From a virus: 52,284 nucleotides of DNA. Below the pieces are notes generated by a model. It worked only from the letters and a program-made list of their open reading frames with translations, searched no databases and was not told the origin of the DNA. Of this stretch, positions 6,998 to 15,194 are shown piece after piece; position 1 is the first letter of the stretch, and each line of letters begins with the position of its first letter. The DNA is taken from positions 1 through 52,284 of IMG/VR virus record IMGVR_UViG_3300029258_001145; one strand, given 5' to 3'. A program made the translations under genes and the position numbers.

Positions 6998-8490
6998 GCT
7001 GCCTCCCGCTCAATCGGCACAATGTTCAACATTCCATCATTCGCGATTCTCTCCCGGACCAACTCACGGTCGAAGTTTTCGGGTAGCCACTCACCGGCAA
7101 CGAGCGCATCCCAGAACGTGTCCAGGTCGAGCTTGCCCTCACTCACCAAGAGAGAGAGCGCATTGACCTGTTCGGCGGTCATCTGTTGGGCATGGAAATC
7201 GCGGTTAAGCCTAATCGTGCCGGGCTCCGCTTTCCGCAGGAGGCCCACACTCATCAACTCGGCATGGGCCCCGAGCGCATTGTTTAGACAGTTTTCTTCT
7301 GCACTAACGGCCGTCATCAACGCCGAATCAGACTCTCCCTTCCGCAGCAGGTCACTCGTAGCCGTCTGTTGGTTACTGGTCTGCGGACTGGGCCTGGCCA
7401 TCAGAAGGGAGAGACCGAGTGTGGCCATTCTCTGTTCGGTGTCTCGTAGGTCTTCGCGGGACTCACTCAGCGCCTCACCCGAATAGACAACCCACTTCAT
7501 GTCGGCATCCGAACCCGTAGCACGGAATGCCTCTGCCTCTGAGACCTTGATCTCTTCGTCGTCAGGGAAGTCTTTCAGGAACAGCAGCGGGATGTGGGCA
7601 ATGGTCCTTGACTTCTCGCGTTCACTCTTGAGTTCGAAATGGCCGATATTCTCATAGGCCAGGTCGAGGAGTGGCGGTTCGGCCTCAAAAAAGCCTGTAC
7701 GCCGGAAGTAGAACGGGAACAACGGGATGTAGCTGAGCGACACATCGCCCCAGTCCACCATCTCCCAACGCAACGGGTCAGAGCGTTCTTGCCACACCTC
7801 GAATGAGCCCGGACGAAGGACGCGGTAACGTGTCACATCCTGCTGGCCATAGGCCCCAACAGGCTCGATCTCCGATTCCTTGAATACGGCCAGCGTCAGG
7901 ACGGGTGAGCCGTTTTGAATTTCCCACTGCCAGTTGATAAGGTCTTCGAGTTGAACATGAACCCAGAATGGCCGGATGTTCCCACGCTGGAGTGCGGCCC
8001 TCGACCTACGGGCACCATCGTCCCAGACCTGCGGATAATCGACATAGACAAAGCTGATGCCGTCCAGACCACCGGCCGTAAAGACATCCTTCGCAAAGGA
8101 CGCCAGGTCCCGGCCGGCCAGGTCGATGTTCTTGGTGTGCTCCAGGATGTCAGGACTCGTCTCCTCGGACAGGATCGGGTCCTTCCGGTAGACCATGCCC
8201 GTCAGACCGTCGGCCGTGCGGCGGGTCGCATTGAAAAGCCGTGCCTTGCCCAACCGCTTTTTGTAGCTGACTTCGCTTTCACGCTTCAGTCGGGGTAGAT
8301 AGGGTTCACCCTTTGTTCGCATGTGGGCCGTACCGCGATAGACGTCACGAACGACCTGAGCAAGCTTCCACTGGTTCTTGTGGGAATCGCATTCGTAGTC
8401 CGGTCGGTCGGCTTCGCCAATATTCGAGTCGACGACTACACGGGTCGCCTGATCGGCTTGTTTGTCTCGGAGATCCTGCGAGTACGGCAT
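6994..8490 (-). CDS. Portal protein (DUF4055 type)
   Basis: 498 residues, usual length for siphovirus portals. It has the DUF4055-like layout: N-terminal KRESEVSYKKRLGKARLFNATRR-type region, TADGLTGMVYRK near 95, a FYFRRTGF segment mid-protein, a LAYENIGHFELKSE helix near 290, and a conserved late segment QTATSDLLRKGESDSAL. It forms the dodecameric ring at the capsid vertex through which DNA enters. It lies directly after the large terminase (TAG abutting ATG), the classical packaging order. Confidence 0.88.
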   Translation of the reverse strand: MPYSQDLRDKQADQATRVVVDSNIGEADRPDYECDSHKNQWKLAQVVRDVYRGTAHMRTKGEPYLPRLKRESEVSYKKRLGKARLFNATRRTADGLTGMVYRKDPILSEETSPDILEHTKNIDLAGRDLASFAKDVFTAGGLDGISFVYVDYPQVWDDGARRSRAALQRGNIRPFWVHVQLEDLINWQWEIQNGSPVLTLAVFKESEIEPVGAYGQQDVTRYRVLRPGSFEVWQERSDPLRWEMVDWGDVSLSYIPLFPFYFRRTGFFEAEPPLLDLAYENIGHFELKSEREKSRTIAHIPLLFLKDFPDDEEIKVSEAEAFRATGSDADMKWVVYSGEALSESREDLRDTEQRMATLGLSLLMARPSPQTSNQQTATSDLLRKGESDSALMTAVSAEENCLNNALGAHAELMSVGLLRKAEPGTIRLNRDFHAQQMTAEQVNALSLLVSEGKLDLDTFWDALVAGEWLPENFDRELVRERIANDGMLNIVPIEREAA

Positions 8491-9930
8491 CTAATAAATC
8501 TCCAAATGGCACGAGGAGGCGGTTTTCTTTTTGGTCAGAACGCGGTAGCGGACCTCATCGCCGACATGGTCTTCGGCGTCGGTGTCCACGTCATCAAGGT
8601 TCTTGTCCGAACGCGGAAGGGTCGGCACCGTGCGAATGAATTGCCGACACGTCTCGAAGACCCAAAGGCCGGGTTCCTCGGGACGGTCCTCTGATGCCGC
8701 CTGAAACATCCTGCGCATTGCCTGCCAACCCTGGACCCGGCTTCCGGGCCGCTTGTCCGAGGGCTCGAAGCGAGCGCCATTCGCGGCCAAAACAGCGGCG
8801 ATACTCTTGCCGCCGGCCTCTTCATTGAAAATCGAGGCATCGGCGGGTCCGGGTTTGACACGCTTCCGCCAACCCCAATCGGTTTCCCGTTCGACAATGC
8901 CCTGCGCAATTAGGGGGTCAGTCATACGGAGCCCCACATTCGGGTTCTTGCCGTCCCAGCCGTACCACTCGCCGATGCGGATGAGTGAGCCACGCGGGAA
9001 GAAAAGCGTTGTGCCGTCATCCCGGACCGCCACTGTCCCATCACTCTCGGCCCAGAGACCATAGGAAAACGGCTTAGTTGATCCCCAGTCGAAAGAGCGG
9101 TCGATGCGCCAGGATTGGGGGATCGGGAATGGCCGCAGGACATGCTTGTCATGGTCCCAGACATCATCGAACATGCCTCCGGCAACAATGTCCCAACTAC
9201 CATCGAGCCACGCCTTTTCCTGTTCTGGATTTGCTGCCGCTGCCGCGATCTTCTTCGGATAGTCGGGCTCCGCATCGAGCAGAATCTTGTTTTCTGACCA
9301 GTGCGCGTGGATGCGAACTCGCTTTAGACCATCGTCGCCCGTGACCACATGACCCGCAGGGGCCGGGTCGATGAAGTACGCCTTCACGACATTGTGGCCC
9401 ACGCCGTATGGGTTTGCTGTCCCCCTGTACTTTCTCGGGACATCTGGATGGGATGACCGATTGCAGGACTTGAGCATGTGGTAGAGATCGAGGCTGGGCC
9501 ATGTCGTCAATTCGTCCCAGCCAATGAACGGAAACTCGTGCCCGTGGTAATCCGTCCAATAGTCGGCCTCGCGTTTGATGTGGCGAAGCAACAACTCCTC
9601 GCCCTCGGGCCAGACCCACTTGTACTCCTGCGCCGATTCCTTGAAACGTGCCTCGGGAAAGATCCGGGAAAACCAACGTCGGCTCTTGACTACCAACTCG
9701 CCCAACGCCTTGTAACTCTGCCGAAAGATGACGCCACGCCACGCTGCACCGTATCCCGCCCCGCAGTGCTGGGCAAAGTCCATCAACAGACAATCGGTCT
9801 TGCCGGGACCGCGTGTCCCCTCGATCAATGCTTCGTAGATCGGGCAGGTTAGAAAAAGCTCTTGGCTGCCAGGCTGTGGTTGCCATACGACGTTAGGCCC
9901 CCTTGCCATTGCCACGTTTTCCGTTCCCAT
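8491..9930 (-). CDS. terL: Terminase large subunit
   Basis: 479 residues. Walker A is G-T-R-G-P-G-K-T at residues 38-45 and Walker B is F-I-G-W-D-E at 135-140, giving the packaging ATPase. The RNase H-like nuclease acidic residues are visible in FDWGSTKPFS (near 280), GPADASI (near 370) and the C-terminal DHVGDEVRY. The enzyme cuts concatemers and pumps DNA into proheads with the portal. The ATG at 9930, after GGGGG, overlaps terS by 38 bp; an in-frame ATG at 9909 is an alternative. Confidence 0.95.
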   Translation of the reverse strand: MGTENVAMARGPNVVWQPQPGSQELFLTCPIYEALIEGTRGPGKTDCLLMDFAQHCGAGYGAAWRGVIFRQSYKALGELVVKSRRWFSRIFPEARFKESAQEYKWVWPEGEELLLRHIKREADYWTDYHGHEFPFIGWDELTTWPSLDLYHMLKSCNRSSHPDVPRKYRGTANPYGVGHNVVKAYFIDPAPAGHVVTGDDGLKRVRIHAHWSENKILLDAEPDYPKKIAAAAANPEQEKAWLDGSWDIVAGGMFDDVWDHDKHVLRPFPIPQSWRIDRSFDWGSTKPFSYGLWAESDGTVAVRDDGTTLFFPRGSLIRIGEWYGWDGKNPNVGLRMTDPLIAQGIVERETDWGWRKRVKPGPADASIFNEEAGGKSIAAVLAANGARFEPSDKRPGSRVQGWQAMRRMFQAASEDRPEEPGLWVFETCRQFIRTVPTLPRSDKNLDDVDTDAEDHVGDEVRYRVLTKKKTASSCHLEIY

Positions 9931-10366
9931 TGCCCCCAGCTAGGACCGCCAGTCGGTTCCCTTGGGCATTCTTCGCCGTCTCTTCCCACGCCTCGCCCCG
10001 CTCTGGCACGACGAGCACACCCGTATCGACATGGCCGGAGTGCTCGACCTTATCCGTGAATGCGCCGAAGTGCTTGCCGAGCCAGGACAGTGCCGAGACC
10101 CGGGCGGCATGGGACGCTCCCTCGCCCTCCTTCGTGGCCTCGACCCACAGGCGGTCGATGACCATTTCCTGTGTGACCCCAACCCGTTCCGACCTCTTTT
10201 GCTTTTCGGTGGCAATAGCAGAGGCCACCCTAACATTTTCCAACAGCCTCGGTCCTTGGACGTGGGCTGTTTTTTGGCTGTATCCAGCACGAATCGCGGC
10301 CTGTGTCGCATTCAGGTCGATCAAGTACTCTTCAACGAATCGTGCCTGTTTGGCCGTAAGACTCAT
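9893..10366 (-). CDS. terS: Terminase small subunit
   Basis: 157 residues. The N-terminus (SLTAKQARFVEEYLIDLNATQAAIRAGYS) is the standard Terminase_2 helix-turn-helix start that recognises the packaging site. The middle carries a long helix, and the C-terminus is a Gly/Asn/Lys-rich flexible tail. It sits directly upstream of terL and downstream of a small zinc-type gene, close to the start of the late operon. Confidence 0.93.
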   Translation of the reverse strand: MSLTAKQARFVEEYLIDLNATQAAIRAGYSQKTAHVQGPRLLENVRVASAIATEKQKRSERVGVTQEMVIDRLWVEATKEGEGASHAARVSALSWLGKHFGAFTDKVEHSGHVDTGVLVVPERGEAWEETAKNAQGNRLAVLAGGNGNGKRGNGKGA

Positions 10367-10581
10367 GCCGCCCCCTTGAGTTCACGGACCAGGGCGCTTT
10401 CAAGGCTTTCGTTGGTGGAAACTTGGTAGGCTCTGCGTTCTGCGGGGATGACGATCAGACGACAGCCGGGGCGGTTGGATTTATGATGAACGAATGGGAC
10501 GGGGCCCGACGTCCGACTGAATGGGACGTCAATCTTCCGGTTACAAACCGGGCAAGTGATGTAGACCAGGTGTTCGTTCAT
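10363..10581 (-). CDS. Small zinc-ribbon-like protein, first late gene
   Basis: 72 residues from the ATG at 10581. C-P-V-C near the N-terminus plus a later His pair and G-C could bind one zinc. It is the first gene after the intrinsic-terminator-like hairpin at 10593-10635 and overlaps terS by 4 bp. No good Shine-Dalgarno precedes the ATG, since the hairpin's U-tract ends 11 bases upstream; translation may depend on leader structure. Function unknown. Confidence 0.6.
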   Translation of the reverse strand: MNEHLVYITCPVCNRKIDVPFSRTSGPVPFVHHKSNRPGCRLIVIPAERRAYQVSTNESLESALVRELKGAA

Positions 10582-10592
10582 GGAGCCCAACG

Positions 10593-10635
10593 AAAAAAGG
10601 GCGACCCCCGCTTCCGTTGCGGAGTATCGCCCCAC
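10593..10635 (-). terminator. Intrinsic-terminator-like hairpin in late leader
   Basis: Read on the minus strand, GTGGGGCGA and CTCCGC pair with GCGGGGG-TCGCCC around an AACG loop, followed by six T. The same GTGGGGCG...CGCCCC-T5/6 design occurs at 43287-43326 and 47871-47908. It lies between the putative promoter at 10661-10689 and the first late gene, so it may stop early readthrough or act as an attenuator. Confidence 0.75.
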
Positions 10636-10660
10636 GGCGTGTCCATATTTTCAAGTTTCA

Positions 10661-10689
10661 AGTTAATAAGGCTCCCGTGTGGTGGTCAA
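10661..10689 (-). promoter_or_regulatory. Putative late promoter (copy 1)
   Basis: On the minus strand TTGACC (10689-10684) is followed after 17 bases by TTAACT (10666-10661) and then TTGAAA. The arrangement TTGACCACC ... TTAA(C/G)TTGAAA recurs at 47959-47987, upstream of the scaffold gene. In both places a GTGGGGCG hairpin follows. The -10 box is poor, so an activator may be needed. Confidence 0.5.
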
Positions 10690-10869
10690 GATTTAAGTAG
10701 CGCCTCAATACGGTCTGCGAGGAAGTAGAAGTTGCGCTGCGGAAACGGCTATTGGATTGTACTCGTATTGGATTGTACTCGTATTGGATTGTACTTGCCA
10801 TCGGGCACAACCTTGATTACCCACTGACCTCAACCCCTGGCGCTGTCAATCTCCGGTGCGTCCTGTCGG
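10690..10869. other. Gap between early and late blocks, no gene seen
   Basis: No convincing reading frame with a ribosome-binding site is present on either strand. The stretch holds three 16-bp direct repeats at 10750-10797 and otherwise unremarkable sequence. It separates the end of the second early block (stop at 10870) from the late promoter candidate. Confidence 0.5.
10750..10797. repeat. Three tandem 16-bp iterons
   Basis: TATTGGATTGTACTCG occurs three times head to tail, the third copy ending TTG instead of TCG. The reverse strand presents TACAAT at 16-bp intervals. Position just upstream of the late promoter candidate and downstream of the early block suggests binding sites for a phage regulator, or a replication or packaging protein. 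Confidence 0.85.
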
Positions 10870-11118
10870 TTACCGCTCATTGGTCTTTGCTTTCGGTTGG
10901 GGGGCGCATCTGGAACACGGACGTTCGCCCGATGCGTACTCGTCGTATAGCTGTTGGAGGAAGTCGCGCATCTCTCGAACCTCCGGGATTGGGTGCTTCG
11001 CGAGAAAGCGGTCCATGTCCCTGATGCCCCAACCCAGGGCGCAGCACTCCACGCCATCCGTGCCAGAGTATAGCCATGTTCCGTCCACCGCGTCCGCTGC
11101 TGTGAATTTCTCAGCCAT
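10870..11118 (-). CDS. Hypothetical protein, 82 aa
   Basis: Starts at the ATG at 11118 with AGAGGT five bases upstream. The sequence (WLYSGTDGVECCALGWGIRDMDRFLAKHP, then a long helix and a C-terminal C-S-R-C) looks like a real small domain, but I recognise no family. It is the last gene of the second early block. The frame at 10830-11057 is a shadow. Confidence 0.6.
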   Translation of the reverse strand: MAEKFTAADAVDGTWLYSGTDGVECCALGWGIRDMDRFLAKHPIPEVREMRDFLQQLYDEYASGERPCSRCAPQPKAKTNER

Positions 11119-11126
11119 GATTACCT

Positions 11127-11249
11127 CTATTCGTCACTTTGTTGCCCCCTTGGCCTTGGCCGATAGTGCGGCGCCACCCGCGAGAGATGTCGTCCATTCG
11201 CAATCCTGAAAGCTTCACACCGCTCCTCGAACGTTGGTAGCGCGTTCAT
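11127..11249 (-). CDS. Small hypothetical protein, 40 aa
   Basis: The ATG at 11249 overlaps the upstream TGA (ATGA) and has GGAGAGGAAGG immediately upstream. The product (MNALPTFEERCEAFRIANGR...) is amphipathic, then basic and proline-rich. Support is the coupling and ribosome-binding site; function unknown. Confidence 0.5.
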   Translation of the reverse strand: MNALPTFEERCEAFRIANGRHLSRVAPHYRPRPRGQQSDE

Positions 11250-11590
11250 CCTTCCTCTCCTCTCAGTGCGCGGCCGATTTCCCTGTCAATGTCATCAAGT
11301 GGTGTGGTGAATTTCCATCCCGGACAGGACCGCACCTTGATCCGGATCTCCTCCAGGGCCTTGCGGTAGCGAAGGTTGTCTCCGATGGTGCTCACGTACT
11401 TTGCATTGGCGTCCGCAGCATCTTCGGTTCTGGCCCTTGCCTCCAGGATGAGGCGTCCGTTCTCCTCCCGCAGCCGCTCAATTTCGGCGAGGAGGTCTTC
11501 AAACTCCTGGTGTATATGGGCGTTAAGGATGTTGTTCTCGTCACGCCACTCGTGCCTCTTCCGAATCTCAGCCAGCCTCACATCATCCAT
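11246..11590 (-). CDS. Coiled-coil hypothetical protein
   Basis: 114 residues. Residues ~20-80 form a charged heptad-like helix (FEDLLAEIERLREENGRLILEARAR). The C-terminus (RYRKALEEIRIKVRSCPGW, DDIDREIGRALRGEEG) resembles small phage proteins encoded beside replication genes. The upstream gene overlaps by 8 bp. Function unknown. Confidence 0.65.
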   Translation of the reverse strand: MDDVRLAEIRKRHEWRDENNILNAHIHQEFEDLLAEIERLREENGRLILEARARTEDAADANAKYVSTIGDNLRYRKALEEIRIKVRSCPGWKFTTPLDDIDREIGRALRGEEG

Positions 11591-11810
11591 CGTTGGGCTC
11601 CTCGTGGGTGGTACGCAGGTCTACATGCTTGTGGAGGAACTCGCCGCACCTATAGTCCCACGGCACCGGGTTGGTTGGATATCCACCATCCCTGGGGTCA
11701 TCTGGTTCTGGGGACCACCGCTGACAGTTCATGTACCCACTGTCGATAAACGTGGCGTGGTCACAGTTCTCACACCTACGTTTGCTCACCCGTATCGTTC
11801 TCTCACTCAT
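11583..11810 (-). CDS. Zinc-binding small protein, 75 aa
   Basis: C-E-N-C near residue 13, then a Cys in MNCQRW and another in YRCGEF, give four cysteines that could hold one zinc, as in many small phage Cys4 proteins. It overlaps the coiled-coil gene by 8 bp. Function unknown. Confidence 0.65.
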   Translation of the reverse strand: MSERTIRVSKRRCENCDHATFIDSGYMNCQRWSPEPDDPRDGGYPTNPVPWDYRCGEFLHKHVDLRTTHEEPNDG

Positions 11811-11877
11811 CGGTACCCCCTTGATTAGACGTAACCTCGGTTTCCGTCTGATCTATTGGTCCACTCACCCTAGTCAT
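11803..11877 (-). CDS. Possible 24-aa peptide
   Basis: An ATG at 11877 preceded by GGGGGAGAGACCG opens a 24-codon acidic/polar frame that ends 8 bp inside the next gene's start. It fills the gap between the replication gene stop (11890) and 11810. Support is only the ribosome-binding site and the coupling. Confidence 0.3.
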   Translation of the reverse strand: MTRVSGPIDQTETEVTSNQGGTDE

Positions 11878-11889
11878 CGGTCTCTCCCC

Positions 11890-12723
11890 CTATGCTGCTG
11901 TGTCGGTATAGTCCGATACGTCGATGTTGACTCGCTCGGGTTCCGTTGGCTTGCGCTCTGTGATTTCTGGCGTGTAGTCGCGTTTGAACTTCGGGTCCAG
12001 TTGCGGGCCACCCGGTGGTTCTTTCACAACTGCGCTTTCGGGGATGTGCCACGGTTCGGCCCACCACTCTTTAGGCCCGAGGAAGGTTGCCGGGTACTTC
12101 AGCTTCGTGTCCGTTGCCTTCGCCCACGCTAGGTAGCGGGCAAGGCCGGCCATCAGGTCTTCCTGACTCACACCCGCCCGCCTACGCGCCCGCCACTTCT
12201 CTAGCGCATCCTTCTTCCCAATCTTCAGCGGATAGGCTTCCCAGAACCCCAAAAACTCCCCCTCGAAGGGTGGTCGTTGGTCGTTGGTAGTAGGTCGTTG
12301 GTCCAAGATCGGAACGCTAGGGTCTCCCTCGGTTCTCGCTAGGCCCTCGCTAGAGTCTCCCGAGGGTTCCGTATCTCCCTGTGGTTCCACAACTTCCGGC
12401 GGTGGGGGTGGGAGGGTGTACTTGCTCGGGTTGTCCACACGCTGATGCTCTTCCCAATTGGTGATTTGGAGCAACCTTTGCCCGCTATCGGAGGTGTATC
12501 GAAGCACTCGCCCGAGTCTCGCGAGAGTCTCAAGAGACCCCGAGCAATCGTCGTCCGTGTCGGGGAAGAGTAGACCGTTCAGGAGGCGTATGTTGTCGTT
12601 CAGCCTCCCGGCGTCATCGGCCTGGGAGATGAGCCCGAGGAACACAAGGCGGTCGAGTGGGGGGAGTGGGGCAAGCTTTTCGTCCTGCCAGAACTCGGGC
12701 TTGATGGTGCGAATCCTAGCCAC
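11890..12723 (-). CDS. Phage replication organiser / helicase-loader-like protein
   Basis: 277 residues from a GTG at 12723, chosen because homologous proteins usually start with (M)ARIRTIKPEFWQDEKLA, exactly what follows. The N-terminal ~100 residues look like the winged-helix domain of phage replisome organisers (LDRLVFLGLISQADDAGR). A proline-rich linker follows, then a C-terminal domain with FEGEFLGFWEAYPLKIGKK and a YPATFLGPKEWW helix, as in DnaD/replication-loader relatives. It probably helps load the host replicative helicase at the phage origin. Confidence 0.72.
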   Translation of the reverse strand: MARIRTIKPEFWQDEKLAPLPPLDRLVFLGLISQADDAGRLNDNIRLLNGLLFPDTDDDCSGSLETLARLGRVLRYTSDSGQRLLQITNWEEHQRVDNPSKYTLPPPPPEVVEPQGDTEPSGDSSEGLARTEGDPSVPILDQRPTTNDQRPPFEGEFLGFWEAYPLKIGKKDALEKWRARRRAGVSQEDLMAGLARYLAWAKATDTKLKYPATFLGPKEWWAEPWHIPESAVVKEPPGGPQLDPKFKRDYTPEITERKPTEPERVNIDVSDYTDTAA

Positions 12724-12742
12724 GGGGAGGCTCCCAACAAAA

Positions 12743-12819
12743 CGACCCACCCGAGCTTACTTGCGGCTGTCGCGCTTCCCTCCATCGGAGGTCGGCACCG
12801 CGTTCGACTGGGTGGGTCG
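12743..12819 (-). ncRNA. Intergenic structured element with 10-bp outer stem
   Basis: CGACCCACCC (12743-12752) and GGGTGGGTCG (12810-12819) pair perfectly. Inside are CTCC/GGAG (12780-12783 with 12787-12790), GTCG/CGAC (12791-12794 with 12805-12808) and a weaker GCG/CGC hairpin (12763-12773). It lies in the gap before the replication gene and after the methyltransferase gene. It could be a cis-acting mRNA element or a small RNA; the strand is inferred from the operon. Confidence 0.45.
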
Positions 12820-12861
12820 GTTTCCGTTTTACCACGAAAAAAGCCTTTCTGCTAAGTTCGG

Positions 12862-13827
12862 TCATTTGGTGTGGAACATTTCGCTTTGTTCGGTCCGGGT
12901 CCCGGTTACCGCCTCTCGGCAGTTTTTTATCGCCTGTCGGTAGTAAGTTTCCTTAAGCTCCACACCAACACCCCTCCGGCCCTGGACCACCGCCCCATAC
13001 ACCTCCGAACCCACACCCATGAACGGGGTGAATACAACCTCCCCAGGATTGCTCCACAAAACCACGGCTCGGTCAATCACGTCCAACTGAAGCGGGTGTA
13101 CGTGCTTCTCGTCCTCCTCGTCGCGGGCCTCGCGATACGGTAAAACCCGATCAATCCTCACATCGTCCCAGAACGCGCTTGCGTACTGTCTCCATATCCA
13201 ATGCGAATAGCGGTTCTCAATCTGGTTGCCCTTCCATTCGCGATACTGATACAGTTCGCGAGGAATTTGGCGTTCTCCAGCATATTCAAGTAGTCCGTTG
13301 GGATGGGATATCGGCACCGGATTTTCGCCCTTCTTGCGAAACATCAATAGGTAGTCGGCAGAAGCCACCGAACACCGCGACGAGTCGTCTACAATGGTTT
13401 TGTGGGCCAGGTTCTTGGCCATTGTTCGGTTACGGACCCCCAAGGGCTCCTTCCAAACACAATACCGGGCCACGTATACGAATCCGTGTTTTTCGTGGAG
13501 GCGGATAATGTCACCCGGAAAGTCGATAAGGTGGTCCTTGCCGGTATTGCTGGACGGGATGTCCATACAATGAACACCCGTCAACCGCCCCGTCATGGTC
13601 ATACGGGCAAGTTCTTCCACCACGAACCCATAGTGCTCGAAGAACTCCTCGTAACCACGGGCATTAGACAGGTCCCGCTCGGAACTGGAATAGTGGTAGA
13701 GTCCCCCGAATGGCGGAGAGTATAGAGAAAGGTGTATGCTCCCATCGGGGACCGTGGGCATAAGTTCCATACAGTCCCCGTGGTACAGTGCGTAGTGGTC
13801 GGTCACTACCTGATTCATCACAGCCAT
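12862..13827 (-). CDS. DNA methyltransferase, N4-cytosine/N6-adenine (beta class)
   Basis: 321 residues. The catalytic motif S-P-P-F is at 37-40, preceded by G-D-C-M and followed ~235 residues later by the SAM-binding F-x-G-x-G-like FTPFMGVGSEVYGAV and GVGVELKETYY, so the motif order is catalytic first (beta). S-P-P-F favours N4-cytosine but does not exclude adenine. It probably modifies phage DNA against restriction. A GAGG lies nine bases before the ATG. The upstream SNF2-like helicase overlaps by 10 bp. Confidence 0.85.
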   Translation of the reverse strand: MAVMNQVVTDHYALYHGDCMELMPTVPDGSIHLSLYSPPFGGLYHYSSSERDLSNARGYEEFFEHYGFVVEELARMTMTGRLTGVHCMDIPSSNTGKDHLIDFPGDIIRLHEKHGFVYVARYCVWKEPLGVRNRTMAKNLAHKTIVDDSSRCSVASADYLLMFRKKGENPVPISHPNGLLEYAGERQIPRELYQYREWKGNQIENRYSHWIWRQYASAFWDDVRIDRVLPYREARDEEDEKHVHPLQLDVIDRAVVLWSNPGEVVFTPFMGVGSEVYGAVVQGRRGVGVELKETYYRQAIKNCREAVTGTRTEQSEMFHTK

Positions 13828-15194
13828 TTCGGGAGCCTCGCATCTAAATTATGGATATGTTCGGTTCGTTTGATCTGTAGGGCGTCTTTCATGTGGGCCA
13901 GTAGGGCGTCAAACATCTTGTCCGCTTGTTCCGACTTCCGTTTCAAATTTTCCACCACCCGCCTTTCGCCCTCGGTCGCTACAATATCCACGGTCACAGG
14001 CCGCTTCTGTCCAAAGCGCCAACACCTTCGAACGCCCTGGTAATACTGTTCGTAGGAATGGGATGGAAAAAACGTAACGTGGTTGCACTCTTGAAGGTTA
14101 AGGCCCCAGGCTCCTATCTTGGGTTTAGTTACAAGGACGGGTAATTCTCCATTGGCAAACGCCGTTAACCGCTCTTCTTTTTTCTCCACCGAGTCCGCAC
14201 CCTTGACCTGCCTTGCTCGCGGTATCAGTTCCTCCAGTAGGTCGCCCTCGTCATTTAGATGACACCAGATAAGGGCTTGGGCCGAATCCTCAACCATCTC
14301 CGCCACAAACTGACACCGCTCTTGAATCGTCCGCTTCCGCTCCTCGCGTTGTTCTTCCAAAGTCACGGCGGGTAGGTCGAACAACCACCCCTCACGGGTT
14401 GTTTTGGCGTCTACGATGTGTTCGTTCTCGGTGAGCTTCGGGAGAATAAAGCCGCTGTCCTCGTATCCGTAGTCTGAGGGCTTGCGAATCGCCCTGGCCC
14501 AAGAGGACACCCATTGCCAAAACGGCCCTTCCGCATGGCCCTTGAAGCGCCACTGTGCCGCCTTGCCATAGTACCGGCGCTCTGCCGAAACGCTGGAGGT
14601 TGTGGTCCGGAAGAATCTGGACAACATATCCATGTACCCCAATTCCCCGAGGGCCTCGGAACTAGTGCCCAATTCGATGTAGTCGTTGGGAGCGGCGGTT
14701 GCGGTGCAAAGTAGGCGATACCTGAGCGGCCGCATAAACTCTGTGACCACCGCCTTCCGCGCCCCATTGAAGTTTTTCAGGATACTGGACTCATCGGCCA
14801 CCATGCCCGCGAATTGAGTGTTATCAAACCGCTCAAGTCGCTCGTAGTTAGTGGTGACTATCCGCGCCCCGGTGGGGACCCTTCCGTCCGACACCCTCAC
14901 CGCCTCAATTCCAAACTTTTCCGCTTCCCCTATCAGTTGGTAGCCCACCGCCAGGGGGGTCGCAATTAGAACGGGCTTATTCGTTTCCCTGACCACGTTC
15001 TCGGCCCACACAAGTTGCATGGGGGTCTTACCCATTCCGCAATCCGCAAAGATCGCCGCCCGCCCCCTGCGTACCGCCCAATCCACGATGTCCCGCTGAA
15101 AACCAAACAGGAACTCTGGCAGGGTGTTGGGCTCAAAGCCATCGGCCACACCAATCTGAGATTTTTGGTTAAGGAATGCCTCATACTTGCCCAA
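13818..15194 (-). CDS. SNF2/DEAD-like DNA helicase-translocase
   Basis: 458 residues from a TTG at 15194, selected because GGAGG stands six bases upstream and it overlaps the previous stop by 14 bp. Motif I is ADCGMGKTP, motif II V-A-D-E-S-S-I-L, motif III C-T-A-T-A-A-P-N-D, and motif VI Y-Y-Q-G-V-R-R-C-W-R-F-G-Q-K, matching superfamily 2 SNF2-type enzymes with an R-x-x-R-x-G-Q finger. It probably remodels or unwinds DNA in replication. No nuclease domain is seen. Confidence 0.85.
   Translation of the reverse strand: MGKYEAFLNQKSQIGVADGFEPNTLPEFLFGFQRDIVDWAVRRGRAAIFADCGMGKTPMQLVWAENVVRETNKPVLIATPLAVGYQLIGEAEKFGIEAVRVSDGRVPTGARIVTTNYERLERFDNTQFAGMVADESSILKNFNGARKAVVTEFMRPLRYRLLCTATAAPNDYIELGTSSEALGELGYMDMLSRFFRTTTSSVSAERRYYGKAAQWRFKGHAEGPFWQWVSSWARAIRKPSDYGYEDSGFILPKLTENEHIVDAKTTREGWLFDLPAVTLEEQREERKRTIQERCQFVAEMVEDSAQALIWCHLNDEGDLLEELIPRARQVKGADSVEKKEERLTAFANGELPVLVTKPKIGAWGLNLQECNHVTFFPSHSYEQYYQGVRRCWRFGQKRPVTVDIVATEGERRVVENLKRKSEQADKMFDALLAHMKDALQIKRTEHIHNLDARLPKWL

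Noticed and set aside
10750-10797. CRISPR mini-array
   Set aside because: The three 16-bp units are directly adjacent with no spacers and no cas genes are present.
12600-12785. 61-codon hydrophobic minus-strand frame
   Set aside because: It overlaps the N-terminal domain of the replication protein in another frame; the family-like ARIRTIKPEFW start is stronger evidence.
12862-15194. Restriction-modification or anti-phage defence system
   Set aside because: The helicase and methyltransferase are adjacent, but no endonuclease domain or specificity subunit is visible and the pair sits in the replication block.
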